Shown here in pieces: positions 1 through 9,507 of a stretch of 64,000 nucleotides of DNA (positions are counted from its first letter, which is position 1; every line of letters begins with the position of its first letter). The position numbers and the translations under genes were made by a program. This stretch comes from an uncultured Propionivibrio sp. (lineage in GTDB: Bacteria; Pseudomonadota; Gammaproteobacteria; Burkholderiales; Rhodocyclaceae). The notes below the pieces were generated by a model. The model searched no databases, was not told the DNA's origin, and saw nothing but the letters and a program-made list of their open reading frames with translations. Where the stretch lies: NCBI RefSeq assembly GCF_963666255.1, contig NZ_OY762656.1, positions 992,001 to 1,056,000 of the forward strand. Direction: 5' to 3'.

Positions 1-539
1 CGGACGAGTGCGGCGACCTCTTCCTCGCGATCGGGGTAGAGCACGACGAAGGGATATTCGACGCGCCAGTCAGTGGCGTCGGTGACGTGGGTGACGCGGG
101 CCATCCCGTCGAAAGCAATGTTGTCGCGTCGCGTGTGCGGCAACAGCGTCTTGAGGACACGGGCGCGCAGCCGGGCGGTCTCGTCGAAATGGCGCTCAAA
201 CACGTCGACCGCATGACTGGCCGCCTGGCACAGCGCAAATACCGATTCGTTGCCTTGCCGGCGCTTGTCGATTTCGTTCAGGCGGTGGCGCAGCGCTGCG
301 ACCAGTGCGTCACGTCGTTCCCGACTCGTGAGCAGGTCGTCCTCGAGGTAGGGATTGCGCTGCACGACCCAGATGTCGCCGAGCACTTCGTAGAGCATTC
401 GCGCCGATCGTCCGGTCACCCGTTGCGCGCGCAATTGATCGAGGATCGCCCAGTTGTCGGGACCGAGCAGCCGGATGACGATTTCCCGGTCGGAAAACGA
501 GGTGTAGTTGTAGGGGATTTCCCGCAGACGAGCGTTCAT
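1..539 (-). CDS. N-terminal part of a DUF3683-type FAD/FMN-linked oxidoreductase (cut by window edge)
   Basis: The reading frame stays open from an ATG at 539 to the left edge, so only about 179 N-terminal residues are visible. The protein starts [19 protein letters not shown] and continues through [20 protein letters not shown] and [11 protein letters not shown] recognise this as the DUF3683 region that precedes the FAD-binding oxidase and iron-sulfur domains of very large (over 1200 aa) oxidoreductases common in Betaproteobacteria. The catalytic domains lie outside the window, so the substrate cannot be judged. A TAAAAT hexamer 30 bp upstream of the start could be its -10 box. No good ribosome binding site is visible before the ATG. 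Confidence 0.75.
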   Translation of the reverse strand, partial: MNARLREIPYNYTSFSDREIVIRLLGPDNWAILDQLRAQRVTGRSARMLYEVLGDIWVVQRNPYLEDDLLTSRERRDALVAALRHRLNEIDKRRQGNESVFALCQAASHAVDVFERHFDETARLRARVLKTLLPHTRRDNIAFDGMARVTHVTDATDWRVEYPFVVLYPDREEEVAALV

Positions 540-568
540 GGCGAATCAGGAGGCGACATCAAACAGTG

Positions 569-574
569 ATTTTA
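569..574 (-). promoter_or_regulatory. Candidate -10 box of the DUF3683 oxidoreductase gene
   Basis: TAAAAT on the minus strand lies 30 bp upstream of the ATG in a 146 bp gap that is otherwise without features except the 12 bp palindrome TTGAGGCCTCAA at 659-670. No convincing -35 element is seen at 17 bp spacing. Confidence 0.3.
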
Positions 575-685
575 GCCCAGAAGCGGGGGGCACCCCAGTC
601 TCGCCCGGAAAGGCTTACGCAGGTCCTCCCTGACACGACTCCGGGTTGGGGGTATCTCTTGAGGCCTCAATTCAGTCTGTCGTCG

Positions 686-1108
686 CTACCATTGCATCGC
701 GATAGCGATCAGCCAATATCGGGCGAACTTTCCGATGGCCATGAAAACGGCACAGGGACCGATGCGCAGTCGCAACCATCCGGCGGCGACGCACAGGGCG
801 TCGCCGATGATGGGGGTCCAGGCGAGCAGCAGGATCGGCGCACCCCAGTCACTGACGCGTTGCTGTTGCGCCAATGCGTCGATTTTCTGCCACTTCGGCA
901 GCCAGCGGCCGCAGGCATAGGAGGTCATGCCGCCGAGCGTGTTGCCAAGCGTACCGAGGAGCAGCGCCGGCCACAGTTGCTCGGGGTGCAGCTTGAGCAC
1001 GCCCGCCAGCACCAGTTCGGAACCGCCCGGGAGCAGCGTCGCTGCCAGAAAACTTGAGGCGAAAAATCCCCACAGCCCCGCTTCCGCGCTGATGTTCAGC
1101 CAGTCCAT
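686..1108 (-). CDS. YqaA-like small membrane protein (DedA/SNARE-associated family)
   Basis: A 140-residue integral membrane protein with hydrophobic stretches near residues 10-35, 45-65, 88-110 and 118-138. The motif FLAATLLPGGSELVLAG at residues 20-36 and the later GALLLG-type Gly-rich segment followed by YACGRWLP match short DedA-superfamily proteins of the YqaA type. These are thought to act in membrane homeostasis or lipid transport, but the exact substrate is not established. The gene is divergent from ilvA with 48 bp between the start codons. Confidence in the family is good; the function is open. Confidence 0.8.
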   Translation of the reverse strand: MDWLNISAEAGLWGFFASSFLAATLLPGGSELVLAGVLKLHPEQLWPALLLGTLGNTLGGMTSYACGRWLPKWQKIDALAQQQRVSDWGAPILLLAWTPIIGDALCVAAGWLRLRIGPCAVFMAIGKFARYWLIAIAMQW

Positions 1109-1119
1109 GGGCAGGCTGC

Positions 1120-1125
1120 TAGAAT
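1120..1125 (+). promoter_or_regulatory. Candidate -10 box for ilvA
   Basis: TAGAAT lies 32 bp before the chosen ilvA start and inside the short gap to the divergent membrane protein gene. No good -35 hexamer is present, so this is a weak call. Confidence 0.3.
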
Positions 1126-1156
1126 CATGGGTCTTTCCGCTCGATCTGTGGTTTCC

Positions 1157-2671
1157 ATGACTCCCGATTATCTCGAAAAAATCCTCAACGCGCAGGTTTA
1201 CGATGTGGCGGTCGAATCACCGCTCGATTTGGCGCCCAATCTTTCGGCGCGCATCGGCAACACGCTGCTGATCAAACGCGAGGACATGCAGCCGGTGTTC
1301 TCGTTCAAGCTGCGCGGCGCCTATAACAAGCTGGCCAGCCTGTCGCCCGAGCGGCTCAAGCGGGGGGTCATCTGCGCGTCGGCGGGCAATCACGCGCAGG
1401 GCGTGGCCTTGTCGGCGGCAAAAATCGGGTGCCGCGCGGTGATCGTCATGCCGACGACGACGCCGGCGATCAAGGTCGATGCGGTGCGCAGCCGGGGCGG
1501 CGAGGTCGTGCTGCACGGCGATTCCTTCGATGCCGCCTATACCCACGCCAAGGAGTTGGAAAAGCAGGAGAAGCTGACCTTCGTGCATCCTTTCGACGAT
1601 CCGGAGGTGATCGCCGGACAGGGCACCATCGGCATGGAGATCCTGCGTCAGCATGGCAAGCCGATTCATGCCGTGTTCTGTGCCATCGGCGGCGGTGGCC
1701 TGATCGCCGGTGTCGCAGCCTACATCAAGCGGCTGCGTCCCGATGTCCGCGTTATCGGGGTCGAAACGCATGATGCCGACGCCATGAAGCAGTCCCTGGC
1801 GGCCGGCAAGCGCGTGCGACTCGACCAGGTTGGCCTGTTTGCCGACGGGACTGCGGTGAAGTATGTCGGCGAGGAAACGTTCCGGCTCTGCCAGCAGTAT
1901 GTCGATGAAGTCGTCCTGGTCGATACCGATGCCATTTGCGCGGCGATCAAGGATGTTTTCGAGGACACCCGTTCGATTCTCGAACCCTCGGGTGCGCTGG
2001 CAATTGCCGGTGCCAAAGCATATGCGGCGGCGCATCGCCTGAAGGACAAGACGCTGGTGGCGGTGGCCTCGGGCGCCAACATGAATTTCGACCGCCTGCG
2101 TTTCGTTGCCGAGCGCGCCGAGGTTGGCGAGCAGCGCGAGGCGGTGCTGGCGGTGACCTTGCCGGAAAAGCCCGGCAGCTACAAGAAATTTCTCTCGCTG
2201 ATCGGCGCCCGCAACATCACCGAGTTCAACTATCGCTACAACGATCCGGATTCGGCGCATGTGTTCGTCGGCATCCAGGTGGCGTCGCGCGCCGAATCGC
2301 TGAAGCTGGTCGAACAGTTGCGCAAGCACGGCTATGCCACGCTCGATCTCACCGATGACGAAATGGCCAAGCTGCATATCCGGCATCTGGTCGGTGGTCA
2401 TGCGCCCCAGGTCGATAACGAGATTCTCTATCGCTTCGAGTTCCCCGAACGTCCCGGCGCCCTCATGCATTTCCTGTCGCAGATGAGCGCCGGCTGGAAC
2501 ATCAGCCTGTTCCATTATCGCAACCATGGTGCCGATACCGGGCGGGTGCTGGTCGGCATGCAGGTGCCGCCGGGCGACATGAAGGCCTTCCGAGCCTTCC
2601 TCAAGGACCTCGGCTACGCGCACTGGAACGAGACCGAGAATCCGGCGTGTCGCCTGTTTCTGGGGCAATAG
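1157..2671 (+). CDS. ilvA: Threonine ammonia-lyase, biosynthetic (threonine deaminase)
   Basis: A PLP enzyme that converts L-threonine to 2-oxobutanoate and ammonia, the first step of isoleucine synthesis. The 504-residue product matches E. coli IlvA over its full length. The PLP lysine is in SFKLRGAYNK near residue 50, the phosphate-binding and cofactor loops are SAGNHAQG and GGGGLIAG, and two ACT-like regulatory domains fill the C-terminal third (DDEMAKLHIRHLVGG and ISLFHYRNHG are typical). The two ACT-like domains imply feedback control by isoleucine and valine. An in-frame ATG 30 bp upstream exists, but the ATG at 1157 fits the family start better. Monocistronic or co-transcribed with cysK, 69 bp downstream. 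Confidence 0.96.
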   Translation: MTPDYLEKILNAQVYDVAVESPLDLAPNLSARIGNTLLIKREDMQPVFSFKLRGAYNKLASLSPERLKRGVICASAGNHAQGVALSAAKIGCRAVIVMPTTTPAIKVDAVRSRGGEVVLHGDSFDAAYTHAKELEKQEKLTFVHPFDDPEVIAGQGTIGMEILRQHGKPIHAVFCAIGGGGLIAGVAAYIKRLRPDVRVIGVETHDADAMKQSLAAGKRVRLDQVGLFADGTAVKYVGEETFRLCQQYVDEVVLVDTDAICAAIKDVFEDTRSILEPSGALAIAGAKAYAAAHRLKDKTLVAVASGANMNFDRLRFVAERAEVGEQREAVLAVTLPEKPGSYKKFLSLIGARNITEFNYRYNDPDSAHVFVGIQVASRAESLKLVEQLRKHGYATLDLTDDEMAKLHIRHLVGGHAPQVDNEILYRFEFPERPGALMHFLSQMSAGWNISLFHYRNHGADTGRVLVGMQVPPGDMKAFRAFLKDLGYAHWNETENPACRLFLGQ

Positions 2672-2740
2672 ATCGAACGCTCCGGCATCGCGCCGAGGTG
2701 ATGCCGATGATGTCGTAGTCTTGATTGGAGGAGGCTTTCA

Positions 2741-3679
2741 ATGGTGCAGAAGATCGCCAGCAATGTCACCGAACTGATCGGCAATACGCCGCTTGTCCGG
2801 CTGAACCGGCTAGCCGCAGGGATCGACGGAACGATTGCCGTCAAACTTGAATTCTTCAATCCGGCGCACAGCGTCAAAGACCGGATTGCTGCGGCGATGC
2901 TCGATGCGGCGGTCGCCGCCGGAAAGATCGGCCCCGACACCGTCGTGCTTGAACCGACGTCGGGCAACACGGGCATCGGCCTGGCGATGGTTTGTGCCGC
3001 GCGCGGGATCCGTTGCTGTTTTGTGATGCCCGAAACGATGAGCCGCGAGCGCCGTCTCCTGCTCAAGGCCTATGGCGCCGAACTGGTGCTGACGCCGGGG
3101 CCCGAGGGCATGCCCGGGGCGATCCGGCGCGCCGATGAGATGGCGGCGGCCGATCCGCGCTATTTCATTCCGCAGCAGTTTGAAAATCCGGCGAATCCGG
3201 CGATTCACCGGGCGACGACGGCCGAGGAGATCTGGCGTGATACCGACGGGCAGGTGGACATTTTCGTTGCCGGTGTCGGTACCGGCGGCACGCTGACCGG
3301 CGTCGGCGAGGTCCTCAAGGCGCGCAAGCCATCGCTGCGCGTGGTCGCTGTCGAGCCAGACGCTTCGCCGGTACTGTCGGGCGGCGAGAAGGGGCCGCAT
3401 CCGATCCAGGGTATCGGCGCCGGTTTCGTGCCGGCCGTGCTGAACGTGGCGATTTTCGACGAAGTGGTGCGCGTCAAGGCCGACGACGCCTTCGCGACGG
3501 CGCGCCAGATGGCGACGGAAGAGGGCATCCTGGTCGGAATCTCGTCGGGTGCCGCCGTCTGGGCTGCTTTACAGGTTGCCGGGCGGGCCGAAAATGCAGG
3601 CAAATTGTCCGCGGTAATGATTCCGTCGTTTGGCGAGCGCTATCTGTCGACGGCCCTGTTCGCCAATTTGCAGGTTTAA
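2741..3679 (+). CDS. cysK: Cysteine synthase A (O-acetylserine sulfhydrylase)
   Basis: A 312-residue PLP enzyme that makes L-cysteine from O-acetyl-L-serine and sulfide. It has the PLP lysine in NPAHSVKDR near residue 45, the substrate loop TSGNTGIG, the phosphate cradle [10 protein letters not shown] near residue 180 and [11 protein letters not shown] near the C-terminus. The sequence [11 protein letters not shown] is typical of the CysK branch rather than CysM. A strong ribosome binding site (GGAGGAGG, ATG 7 bp later) fixes the start. It sits between ilvA and a C-S lyase gene, making a small sulfur/branched amino-acid cluster. Confidence 0.93.
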   Translation: MVQKIASNVTELIGNTPLVRLNRLAAGIDGTIAVKLEFFNPAHSVKDRIAAAMLDAAVAAGKIGPDTVVLEPTSGNTGIGLAMVCAARGIRCCFVMPETMSRERRLLLKAYGAELVLTPGPEGMPGAIRRADEMAAADPRYFIPQQFENPANPAIHRATTAEEIWRDTDGQVDIFVAGVGTGGTLTGVGEVLKARKPSLRVVAVEPDASPVLSGGEKGPHPIQGIGAGFVPAVLNVAIFDEVVRVKADDAFATARQMATEEGILVGISSGAAVWAALQVAGRAENAGKLSAVMIPSFGERYLSTALFANLQV

Positions 3680-3760
3680 GCGCGAGCGGGGCGGCGATTT
3701 CCTTTTGTCACCGAAGCCGGTTTCATGGTTATATCGCGGTTTTGTTTTTGTCGTTGATGG

Positions 3761-4900
3761 ATGGCTGTGTTTGATTTTGACCGCGTGATTGATCGTCGCC
3801 ACGGCGACTCGCTCAAATGGAATCGCTACGGCGATCGGGATGTCCTGCCCTTGTGGGTGGCCGACATGGATTTTGCCGCGCCGCCGCCCGTACTCGCAGC
3901 GCTACAACAGCGCGTCGACCACGGGGTGCTTGGTTATGCGAAGCCGGGGCCGGGACTAGTCGAGGCGACGCGAACGCATCTCGCCGCTCACTATGACTGG
4001 CCGGTCGACCCCGCCTGGATCGTCTGGCTGCCCGGCGTGGTGACAGGTCTGAGTCTCGCTTGCCGTGCCGTCGAGGGCGATGTGCTGACGGCGACGCCGG
4101 TCTATCCGCCCTTCCTGTCGGTGCCCGGCGCTTCGGGCCGGCCGTTGGTGACGGTGCCTCTGCAACTGGCGAACGGGCGCTGGGGCTGGGATTTCGCGGC
4201 GATGGAGGCGGCATTGACGCCGACCACGCGGCTCCTGCTGCTCTGCCATCCGCATAATCCGGTCGGGCGCGTCTGGGATAGCGCCGAACTCGCCGCACTG
4301 GCTGATTTTTGTACGCGACACGATCTCGTTGTCTGTTCCGACGAGATTCACTGCGACCTGATCCTCGATGAGGCAACCCGGCATGTGCCGCTGGCGCTGG
4401 CGTTTCCGGCATTGGCGGCGCGCTGCATCACGCTGATGGCGCCGTCGAAGACCTACAACATTCCCGGGCTCGCCTGCGCTTTTGCCGTCATCACCGATCC
4501 TGCCTTGCGTCGCCGCTTTACCGACGCCATGCGTGGCATCGTCGCCGATGTCAATGTGCTCGGCCTGGTCGGCGCCGAAGCGGCCTTCCGCGAGGGTGAG
4601 CCGTGGCGTCGCGAGGTACTCAAGGTATTGCGTCGCAATCGCGACCGCGTGCAAGCGGCCGTGGCTGCCATGCCCGGGCTGTCGATGACGCCGGTTGAAG
4701 CAACCTATCTTGCCTGGATCGATGCCCGCGGACTCGGCGTCGCCGATCCGGCGCTGCACTTTGAGCAGGCCGGCGTCGGCTTGTCGAGCGGCGCCGATTT
4801 CGGCAATCCCGGCTGGGTACGGCTGAATTTCGCCTGCCCCGCATCCACGCTCGACCTGGCACTCGAACGAATGCGCGGCGCTTGCGCCTGTCTGGCGTGA
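3761..4900 (+). CDS. MalY/PatB-type pyridoxal-phosphate C-S lyase (cystathionine beta-lyase family)
   Basis: A 379-residue class I/II aminotransferase-fold protein. The start FDFDRVIDRRHGDSLKWN and the motif LPLWVADMDF are signatures of the MalY/PatB group, which cleaves the C-S bond of cystathionine or related thioethers to release homocysteine, pyruvate and ammonia. The PLP lysine is in APSKTYNIPGL near residue 230, and CSDEIHCDL carries the cofactor aspartate. Placement after cysK supports a role in cysteine-to-methionine transsulfuration or sulfur recycling. It overlaps the start of the next gene. Members of this family can also act as regulators in other species (E. coli MalY); nothing here points to that. 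Confidence 0.88.
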   Translation: MAVFDFDRVIDRRHGDSLKWNRYGDRDVLPLWVADMDFAAPPPVLAALQQRVDHGVLGYAKPGPGLVEATRTHLAAHYDWPVDPAWIVWLPGVVTGLSLACRAVEGDVLTATPVYPPFLSVPGASGRPLVTVPLQLANGRWGWDFAAMEAALTPTTRLLLLCHPHNPVGRVWDSAELAALADFCTRHDLVVCSDEIHCDLILDEATRHVPLALAFPALAARCITLMAPSKTYNIPGLACAFAVITDPALRRRFTDAMRGIVADVNVLGLVGAEAAFREGEPWRREVLKVLRRNRDRVQAAVAAMPGLSMTPVEATYLAWIDARGLGVADPALHFEQAGVGLSSGADFGNPGWVRLNFACPASTLDLALERMRGACACLA

Positions 4901-7662
4901 AGCGCGGGGAGCGGCGCTTGGTTTCGAGCGGGGGGCGCCGGGCAGCAGTGATGGTGGTGGGGTTGGGGCTGATCGGTGCTGCCTGGGTGGCGTCGGCGCT
5001 CGAACTTTTCTCGGCGGGATGGGACCTCAAGATTGCATCGATGCCGACGGTGCAGAATCCGCTCCTGGCGGCAATCGCTGCACTGCTGCTGGCAAGCGTC
5101 GCGGCGATCTGTTTGCGTGGTCTGCGGCTGAATGACGCCGAGGCGAAGGCGCTGGCGGTCGGCGAAGATCCTGAAAAGCATCGCCGCATCGAGGAGTGGG
5201 CCAGCAAGCTCTTCCAGGCACTCGACCAGAATCCCGCGACCATCTTCATTACTGACGCCGAAGGGCGTTTCGAGTACGTCAACGACAGCTTTTTGCAGAC
5301 AACCGGCTATGTTCGGGACGCGGTGTTGGGGCAGTCAATGGCCTTGTTGTCGCCGTCGGATGCGTCTTCTTCGCCTTACGCCGCCATGTGGGCGGCGGCA
5401 CGTCGTGGCGAGGCCTGGAAAGGCGAGGCGCAGACGCGGCGACGCGATGGCGGGCTGTTCTGGGAGCGCGTTCTTTTTTCGCCGCTCAAGGATCGTGACG
5501 GACGCATCACCCATTTTGTCGCGATCAAGGAAGACATTTCGGAATTGCGCTCGGTTCTGTCGCGCCTGCAGGAAAGCGAGGGGCGTTTTCGCACGGCGAC
5601 GGCGGCAATGGTCGAAGGGCTGGTCGTTATCGGATCCGATGGGCGCATTCTCTTTGCCAATCCGGCCGCCGAGGCGTTCATGGCGTGTCCGCCCGGCGGA
5701 CTTGTCGGCGTACGTGCCGTCGACGTCCGCATTGACCGTTTGCGCGAGGACGGCACGCTGTATGCACCGGAGGACTATCCGCTGACGCGGTCCCTGCGCG
5801 ATCAGTGCGAGTTGCGCGGACTGGTCTTCGGTCTGCGCGACGCGCAGGGCGACGTGCGCTGGCTCGAATTCAATTCCTCGCTGCTGCGGATGGAAGCGGA
5901 TGGCGCGCCGGGACTGGTCGCGACGTTCACCGACATCACCGAACGGCGCAAGACGGAAGCGCAACTGCGCTTGGCCTTCGAGGCAATCCGGCAGAGCGGC
6001 GAAGGCATCCTGATGACTGATGCGCGACATGTCATCCTGTCGGTTAACCCCGCGTTCGAGGCCAAGACGGGTTATGCCGCCGACGAAGTGCTGGGCAAGA
6101 CGCCGGCATTCCTCGCCTCCGGGCGCAACGATGCCGATTTCTATCGCGAGATGCAGGCGCGCATCGAGGAAACCGGAGTCTGGCAGGGCGAAATCTGGAA
6201 TCAGCGCAAGAACGGCGAGGCTTATCCGGAATGGCTCAATGTGTCCGGCGTGCGCGATAACGACGGGCCGCCCGGCAACTACGTTTATGTTTATTCAGAC
6301 ATGACCGAGCGCGTCGAGGCGCAGCAGCGCATCGACATGCTGGCGCATCACGACCCCCTGACCGGCTTGCCCAACCGCGTGCTTCTGCGCGACCGCGTCG
6401 AGCAGGCGATGGCGCAAGCGAGCCGCTTGCAGAGTCGTGTTGCGCTGATGTTCCTCGATCTTGACCGCTTCAAGACGATTAACGATTCGCTGGGCCATCC
6501 GGTCGGCGATGAGTTGCTCAAGGAAGCGGTCAATCGACTCAAGCGTTGTGTGCGCGACTCCGATACGATCAGTCGCCAGGGCGGCGACGAGTTCATGATC
6601 GTGCTCAACGACGTGCGCGATGGCGATGCCGTCGCACGTGTTGCCGAACACATCCAGCAACAGATGCGCGAACCGGTGGACATCGAGGGACACCGGCTCA
6701 GCACCTCCTTCTCGATCGGCGTCTCGATCTTTCCCGACGACGGCCAGGATTTCGATACCCTGCTGAAGAAGGCCGACACGGCGATGTATCACGCCAAGGA
6801 AGCCGGCCGCAATGGCCACCGTTTCTTCACCGAACAGATGAATCGTCGCGTCGTCGAACACCTGACGATGGAAACGCAGTTGCGGCGGGCGCTCGAAAAC
6901 GGCGAATTCATTTTGCATTACCAGCCGCAGATGGATCTCAACGAAGGCACGATCGTCGGCGTCGAGGCCCTGATCCGCTGGAACAGCCGCGAACACGGGC
7001 TGGTCTCGCCGGCCCGCTTCATTCCGGTGGCCGAAGAGTCCGGGCTGATCGTGCCGATCGGCGCCTGGGTGCTGCGCGAAGCCTGTCGCCAGGCGCGCGA
7101 ATGGCAGCTCGCCGGGATCGATCCATTTGTCATGGCGGTCAATCTGTCGGCGGTGCAATTCCGCCATCATGACCTGATCAACAGCGTCATCAACGCGCTC
7201 GTGCTGTCCGATCTCGACTCGCAGTGGCTCGAACTTGAACTGACCGAATCGATCCTGATCCAGGATGCCGAGGCGACGCTCGAGGCGATTCGCCGGCTTA
7301 AGTCGCTTGGCATAAAGCTCTCGGTCGATGATTTCGGCACCGGCTACTCCAGCCTCACCTATCTCAAGCGCTTTTCGGTCGACAAACTGAAGATCGACCA
7401 GTCCTTCGTGCGCGATCTGGCGCGCGATCCGGAGGATGCGGCGATCGTCCGGGCGATCATCCAGATGGCCCACAGCCTGCGCTTGCGGACCATCGCCGAG
7501 GGGGTCGAAACCGAGGAGCTGGCCAGCCTCCTGCGCGTGTTCCATTGCGACGAGATCCAGGGGTTCTGGCTGGCGCGCCCGATGCCGGCGCGCGAGATGG
7601 AGGATTTCCTGCGTTCGCATCAGACACGCAGCGTCACCGGTCGGCAGGGGGTGCTGCTCTAG
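4882..7662 (+). CDS. Membrane-anchored PAS-PAS-PAS-GGDEF-EAL cyclic-di-GMP signalling protein
   Basis: A 926-residue protein with two predicted membrane helices (about residues 21-45 and 59-78), three PAS domains (roughly 100-225, 235-350, 365-480), a diguanylate cyclase domain and an EAL phosphodiesterase domain. The cyclase signature RQGGDEF is intact, and so are EAL motifs VEALIRW, ELTES and DDFGTGYSSL, so both synthesis and hydrolysis of c-di-GMP are possible on sequence grounds. The PAS domains presumably sense a ligand or redox state. The ATG used here overlaps the preceding gene by 19 bp; a GTG at 4897 giving a 4 bp GTGA overlap is an equally good start. Neither has a clear ribosome binding site. 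Confidence 0.93.
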   Translation: MRLSGVKRGERRLVSSGGRRAAVMVVGLGLIGAAWVASALELFSAGWDLKIASMPTVQNPLLAAIAALLLASVAAICLRGLRLNDAEAKALAVGEDPEKHRRIEEWASKLFQALDQNPATIFITDAEGRFEYVNDSFLQTTGYVRDAVLGQSMALLSPSDASSSPYAAMWAAARRGEAWKGEAQTRRRDGGLFWERVLFSPLKDRDGRITHFVAIKEDISELRSVLSRLQESEGRFRTATAAMVEGLVVIGSDGRILFANPAAEAFMACPPGGLVGVRAVDVRIDRLREDGTLYAPEDYPLTRSLRDQCELRGLVFGLRDAQGDVRWLEFNSSLLRMEADGAPGLVATFTDITERRKTEAQLRLAFEAIRQSGEGILMTDARHVILSVNPAFEAKTGYAADEVLGKTPAFLASGRNDADFYREMQARIEETGVWQGEIWNQRKNGEAYPEWLNVSGVRDNDGPPGNYVYVYSDMTERVEAQQRIDMLAHHDPLTGLPNRVLLRDRVEQAMAQASRLQSRVALMFLDLDRFKTINDSLGHPVGDELLKEAVNRLKRCVRDSDTISRQGGDEFMIVLNDVRDGDAVARVAEHIQQQMREPVDIEGHRLSTSFSIGVSIFPDDGQDFDTLLKKADTAMYHAKEAGRNGHRFFTEQMNRRVVEHLTMETQLRRALENGEFILHYQPQMDLNEGTIVGVEALIRWNSREHGLVSPARFIPVAEESGLIVPIGAWVLREACRQAREWQLAGIDPFVMAVNLSAVQFRHHDLINSVINALVLSDLDSQWLELELTESILIQDAEATLEAIRRLKSLGIKLSVDDFGTGYSSLTYLKRFSVDKLKIDQSFVRDLARDPEDAAIVRAIIQMAHSLRLRTIAEGVETEELASLLRVFHCDEIQGFWLARPMPAREMEDFLRSHQTRSVTGRQGVLL

Positions 7663-7714
7663 AGGGTGTTTACAGTCAAGTGCTTGATTGTGAACGCACC
7701 CCTGGCGTCCGGTA

Positions 7715-8680
7715 TCAGAAGCGGTTGGCCTGAATGTAGTCGCTGCCGCCGCTGAGGAATTCGACGAGATTGGTGACGGCGCGTACCGCTTGACGCGCGA
7801 CACTTTCGGCCGTACGGCTGCCGATATGCGGCGTGATCAGGATCGAATCGACGGCGAGAAACGGATGGCCGGGCGCAATCGGCTCCTCGTCGAGCACGTC
7901 GGTGGCATAACCGGCGAGTTGGCCGCTCTGGCAGGCGGCGACGATGTCGGCTTCGACGACGAGTCCGCCGCGCGCGGTGTTGATCAGTGTCGCCCCCGGC
8001 TTCATCGTCGCCAGCGTGCGTGCGTTGATGAAGCCGCGCGTCGCATCCGAAAGTCCCATGTGCAGCGAGACGGTATCGGCGACGGGCAGGACGGCCTCCG
8101 CGCTGTCGGCGCGGACGATGTCATATTGACGGGCGAACTCTTCCGGCCAGTGCGGACTGTAGGCGACGCAGCGCATGTCGAAAGCGCGGGCGCGTTTGAC
8201 GACCTCCTGGCCGATGCGGCCGAGACCGAGGATGCCGAGCGTCTTGCCGGCCAACTCGTGCCCGGTCCTGCGCGTCCAGCCCCCGTTCTTGACCGCATTG
8301 GCATGGCCGACAAAATCCTTGGCCAACGCGATCATCAGGCCAAAGGTATGTTCGGCGACGGTGGTGTGGTTAACGCCGGGGGTGTAGAGCACCGGAATCC
8401 TGCGCGCGGTGGCATGAGCGACGTCGATCGAGTCCAGGCCGATGCCATATTTGGCGATGACCTTGAGTGCGGGGCCGGCAGCGTCAATGACGGCGCGGGT
8501 GATCCGGTCATCGCCGTTGAGGAGTCCGTCGAAGGGGCCGTGCGCGTCGAGCAGCGCAAGCATCTGCGCTTCGTTCAGAGGTCCGCGCGCGCGGACGACG
8601 CTAAAGCCGCTGCGTTCGAGCAGCGCGTGGTGGGCGCCAGGCGTGTCCTGGAAACTGGTGGTGGTGAGCAGGATTTTCAT
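7715..8680 (-). CDS. D-isomer-specific 2-hydroxyacid dehydrogenase, phosphoglycerate dehydrogenase-like
   Basis: A 321-residue NAD(P)-dependent dehydrogenase. It has the Rossmann motif GLGRIGQE near residue 153 and the catalytic set seen in the family: arginine in INTARGGLV, glutamate in DVLDEEP and histidine in ITPHIGSRT. It lacks the C-terminal ACT domain of classical SerA, so it more likely acts on another 2-hydroxyacid such as glycerate or a sugar-derived acid. It faces the GGDEF-EAL gene tail to tail (52 bp apart) and is divergent from the FixJ-like regulator. Substrate unknown. Confidence 0.88.
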   Translation of the reverse strand: MKILLTTTSFQDTPGAHHALLERSGFSVVRARGPLNEAQMLALLDAHGPFDGLLNGDDRITRAVIDAAGPALKVIAKYGIGLDSIDVAHATARRIPVLYTPGVNHTTVAEHTFGLMIALAKDFVGHANAVKNGGWTRRTGHELAGKTLGILGLGRIGQEVVKRARAFDMRCVAYSPHWPEEFARQYDIVRADSAEAVLPVADTVSLHMGLSDATRGFINARTLATMKPGATLINTARGGLVVEADIVAACQSGQLAGYATDVLDEEPIAPGHPFLAVDSILITPHIGSRTAESVARQAVRAVTNLVEFLSGGSDYIQANRF

Positions 8681-8840
8681 GGTCGTCGTCGGGGCAGTTT
8701 TGGCTCAATGCTATACTCATCGTACCATGCGGCGCCGATGCCGCTGTGCTACCGGTCCGCACCGGAATATCAGGCGACGACCTGCCGGTCGCATCCGTGT
8801 GTCACAGAGAATCACAGAGGGTCAGATAAGGGACGCAGCA

Positions 8841-9440
8841 ATGCAGATGGCTTGCCCGATCGTTTATATCATCGACGACGACGACATCATTCTCTGGATG
8901 TTCCAGGAATTCCTGCAGGGAATCGGTGCGGAAATCCGCACGTTTTCCTCGGCGCGGCAGTTTCTCGACGCCTATCGACCCGGTCCGAACGAATGCCTTG
9001 TCTGCGACCTGCGCATGCCCGAAATGGGCGGACTGGAGGTGCAGCGTCTGCTGCTCGAGAGCGGCAGTCACCTGCCGATCATCCTGGTCTCCGGCTATCC
9101 CGAAGTGCACTCGGCCGTCGAAGCCATCAAGAAGGGCGCTTTCGATTTCCTTGAGAAGCCGGTCAATGGCGGCCTGCTCGTCGAGAAGGTGCAGAGTGCC
9201 CTGGCACGTTGTCGCCAGATGTATGCAGAGAAACTGGCGCGTCAGACGCGCGACGCCCGTCTGGCGCTGCTGACGCCGAAGGAGCGGCAGATTGCCGAAC
9301 TCGTCGTCGACGGCAAATCGAGCCCGAAAATCGCCGAAACGCTCGACATCAGCGTGCGCACGGTCGAAAACCATCGCGCCCGCCTGATGGAAAAGTTGCA
9401 CGTCGAATCGACGATCGAGCTCGTCAAGCTGTTTCTCTGA
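8841..9440 (+). CDS. FixJ/NarL-type two-component response regulator
   Basis: A 199-residue transcription regulator with a receiver domain (residues 6-125) and a LuxR-type helix-turn-helix (143-199). The acidic pocket is DDDD at 12-15, the phosphoacceptor is D56 in CDLRMPEMGG, and S84 and K106 complete the switch. The HTH reads LTPKERQIAELVVDGKSSPK then SVRTVENHRARLMEKL. A much longer open frame extends upstream, but only this start begins directly at the receiver fold. The next genes downstream are a TRAP dicarboxylate-type transporter and a hybrid kinase, so control of uptake is the obvious guess (inference). The gap after its stop carries repeated GTAGTT half-sites. Confidence 0.93.
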   Translation: MQMACPIVYIIDDDDIILWMFQEFLQGIGAEIRTFSSARQFLDAYRPGPNECLVCDLRMPEMGGLEVQRLLLESGSHLPIILVSGYPEVHSAVEAIKKGAFDFLEKPVNGGLLVEKVQSALARCRQMYAEKLARQTRDARLALLTPKERQIAELVVDGKSSPKIAETLDISVRTVENHRARLMEKLHVESTIELVKLFL

Positions 9441-9448
9441 CGCACTGG

Positions 9449-9479
9449 GTAGTTTCCCCCGCCTCGCCTGAGTAGTTCC
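9449..9479. promoter_or_regulatory. Paired GTAGTT(T)CC half-sites, candidate operator for the FixJ-like regulator
   Basis: GTAGTTTCC (9449-9457) and TCGCCTGAGTAGTTCC (9464-9479) repeat the same half-site 23 bp apart, about 250 bp upstream of dctP. The second copy is almost identical to the right half of the perfect dyad at 56053-56070 (TCGCCCGAGTAG). It is a degenerate member of the CTAC-N8-GTAG set described in the findings. Function is inferred. Confidence 0.4.
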
Positions 9480-9481
9480 AC

Positions 9482-9507
9482 TCTCCCCTGTTCCCTTGCA
9501 GGGGAGA
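9482..9507. other. Perfect hairpin without T-run downstream of the FixJ-like gene
   Basis: TCTCCCCTG and CAGGGGAGA form a 9 bp stem with an 8-base loop. It is not followed by a T-tract, so it is a poor intrinsic terminator; it may still stabilise the upstream mRNA end or reduce read-through into the TRAP operon. The remaining 220 bp before dctP show no convincing promoter to me. Confidence 0.45.

Noticed and set aside
87-1057. Two plus-strand frames at the left edge
   Set aside because: They oppose the DUF3683 gene and the YqaA-like membrane protein gene, both of which have recognisable sequences on the minus strand.
1217-2668. 483-codon minus-strand frame opposite ilvA
   Set aside because: Same reason: shadow of ilvA with Arg/His/Asp-rich composition and no domain.
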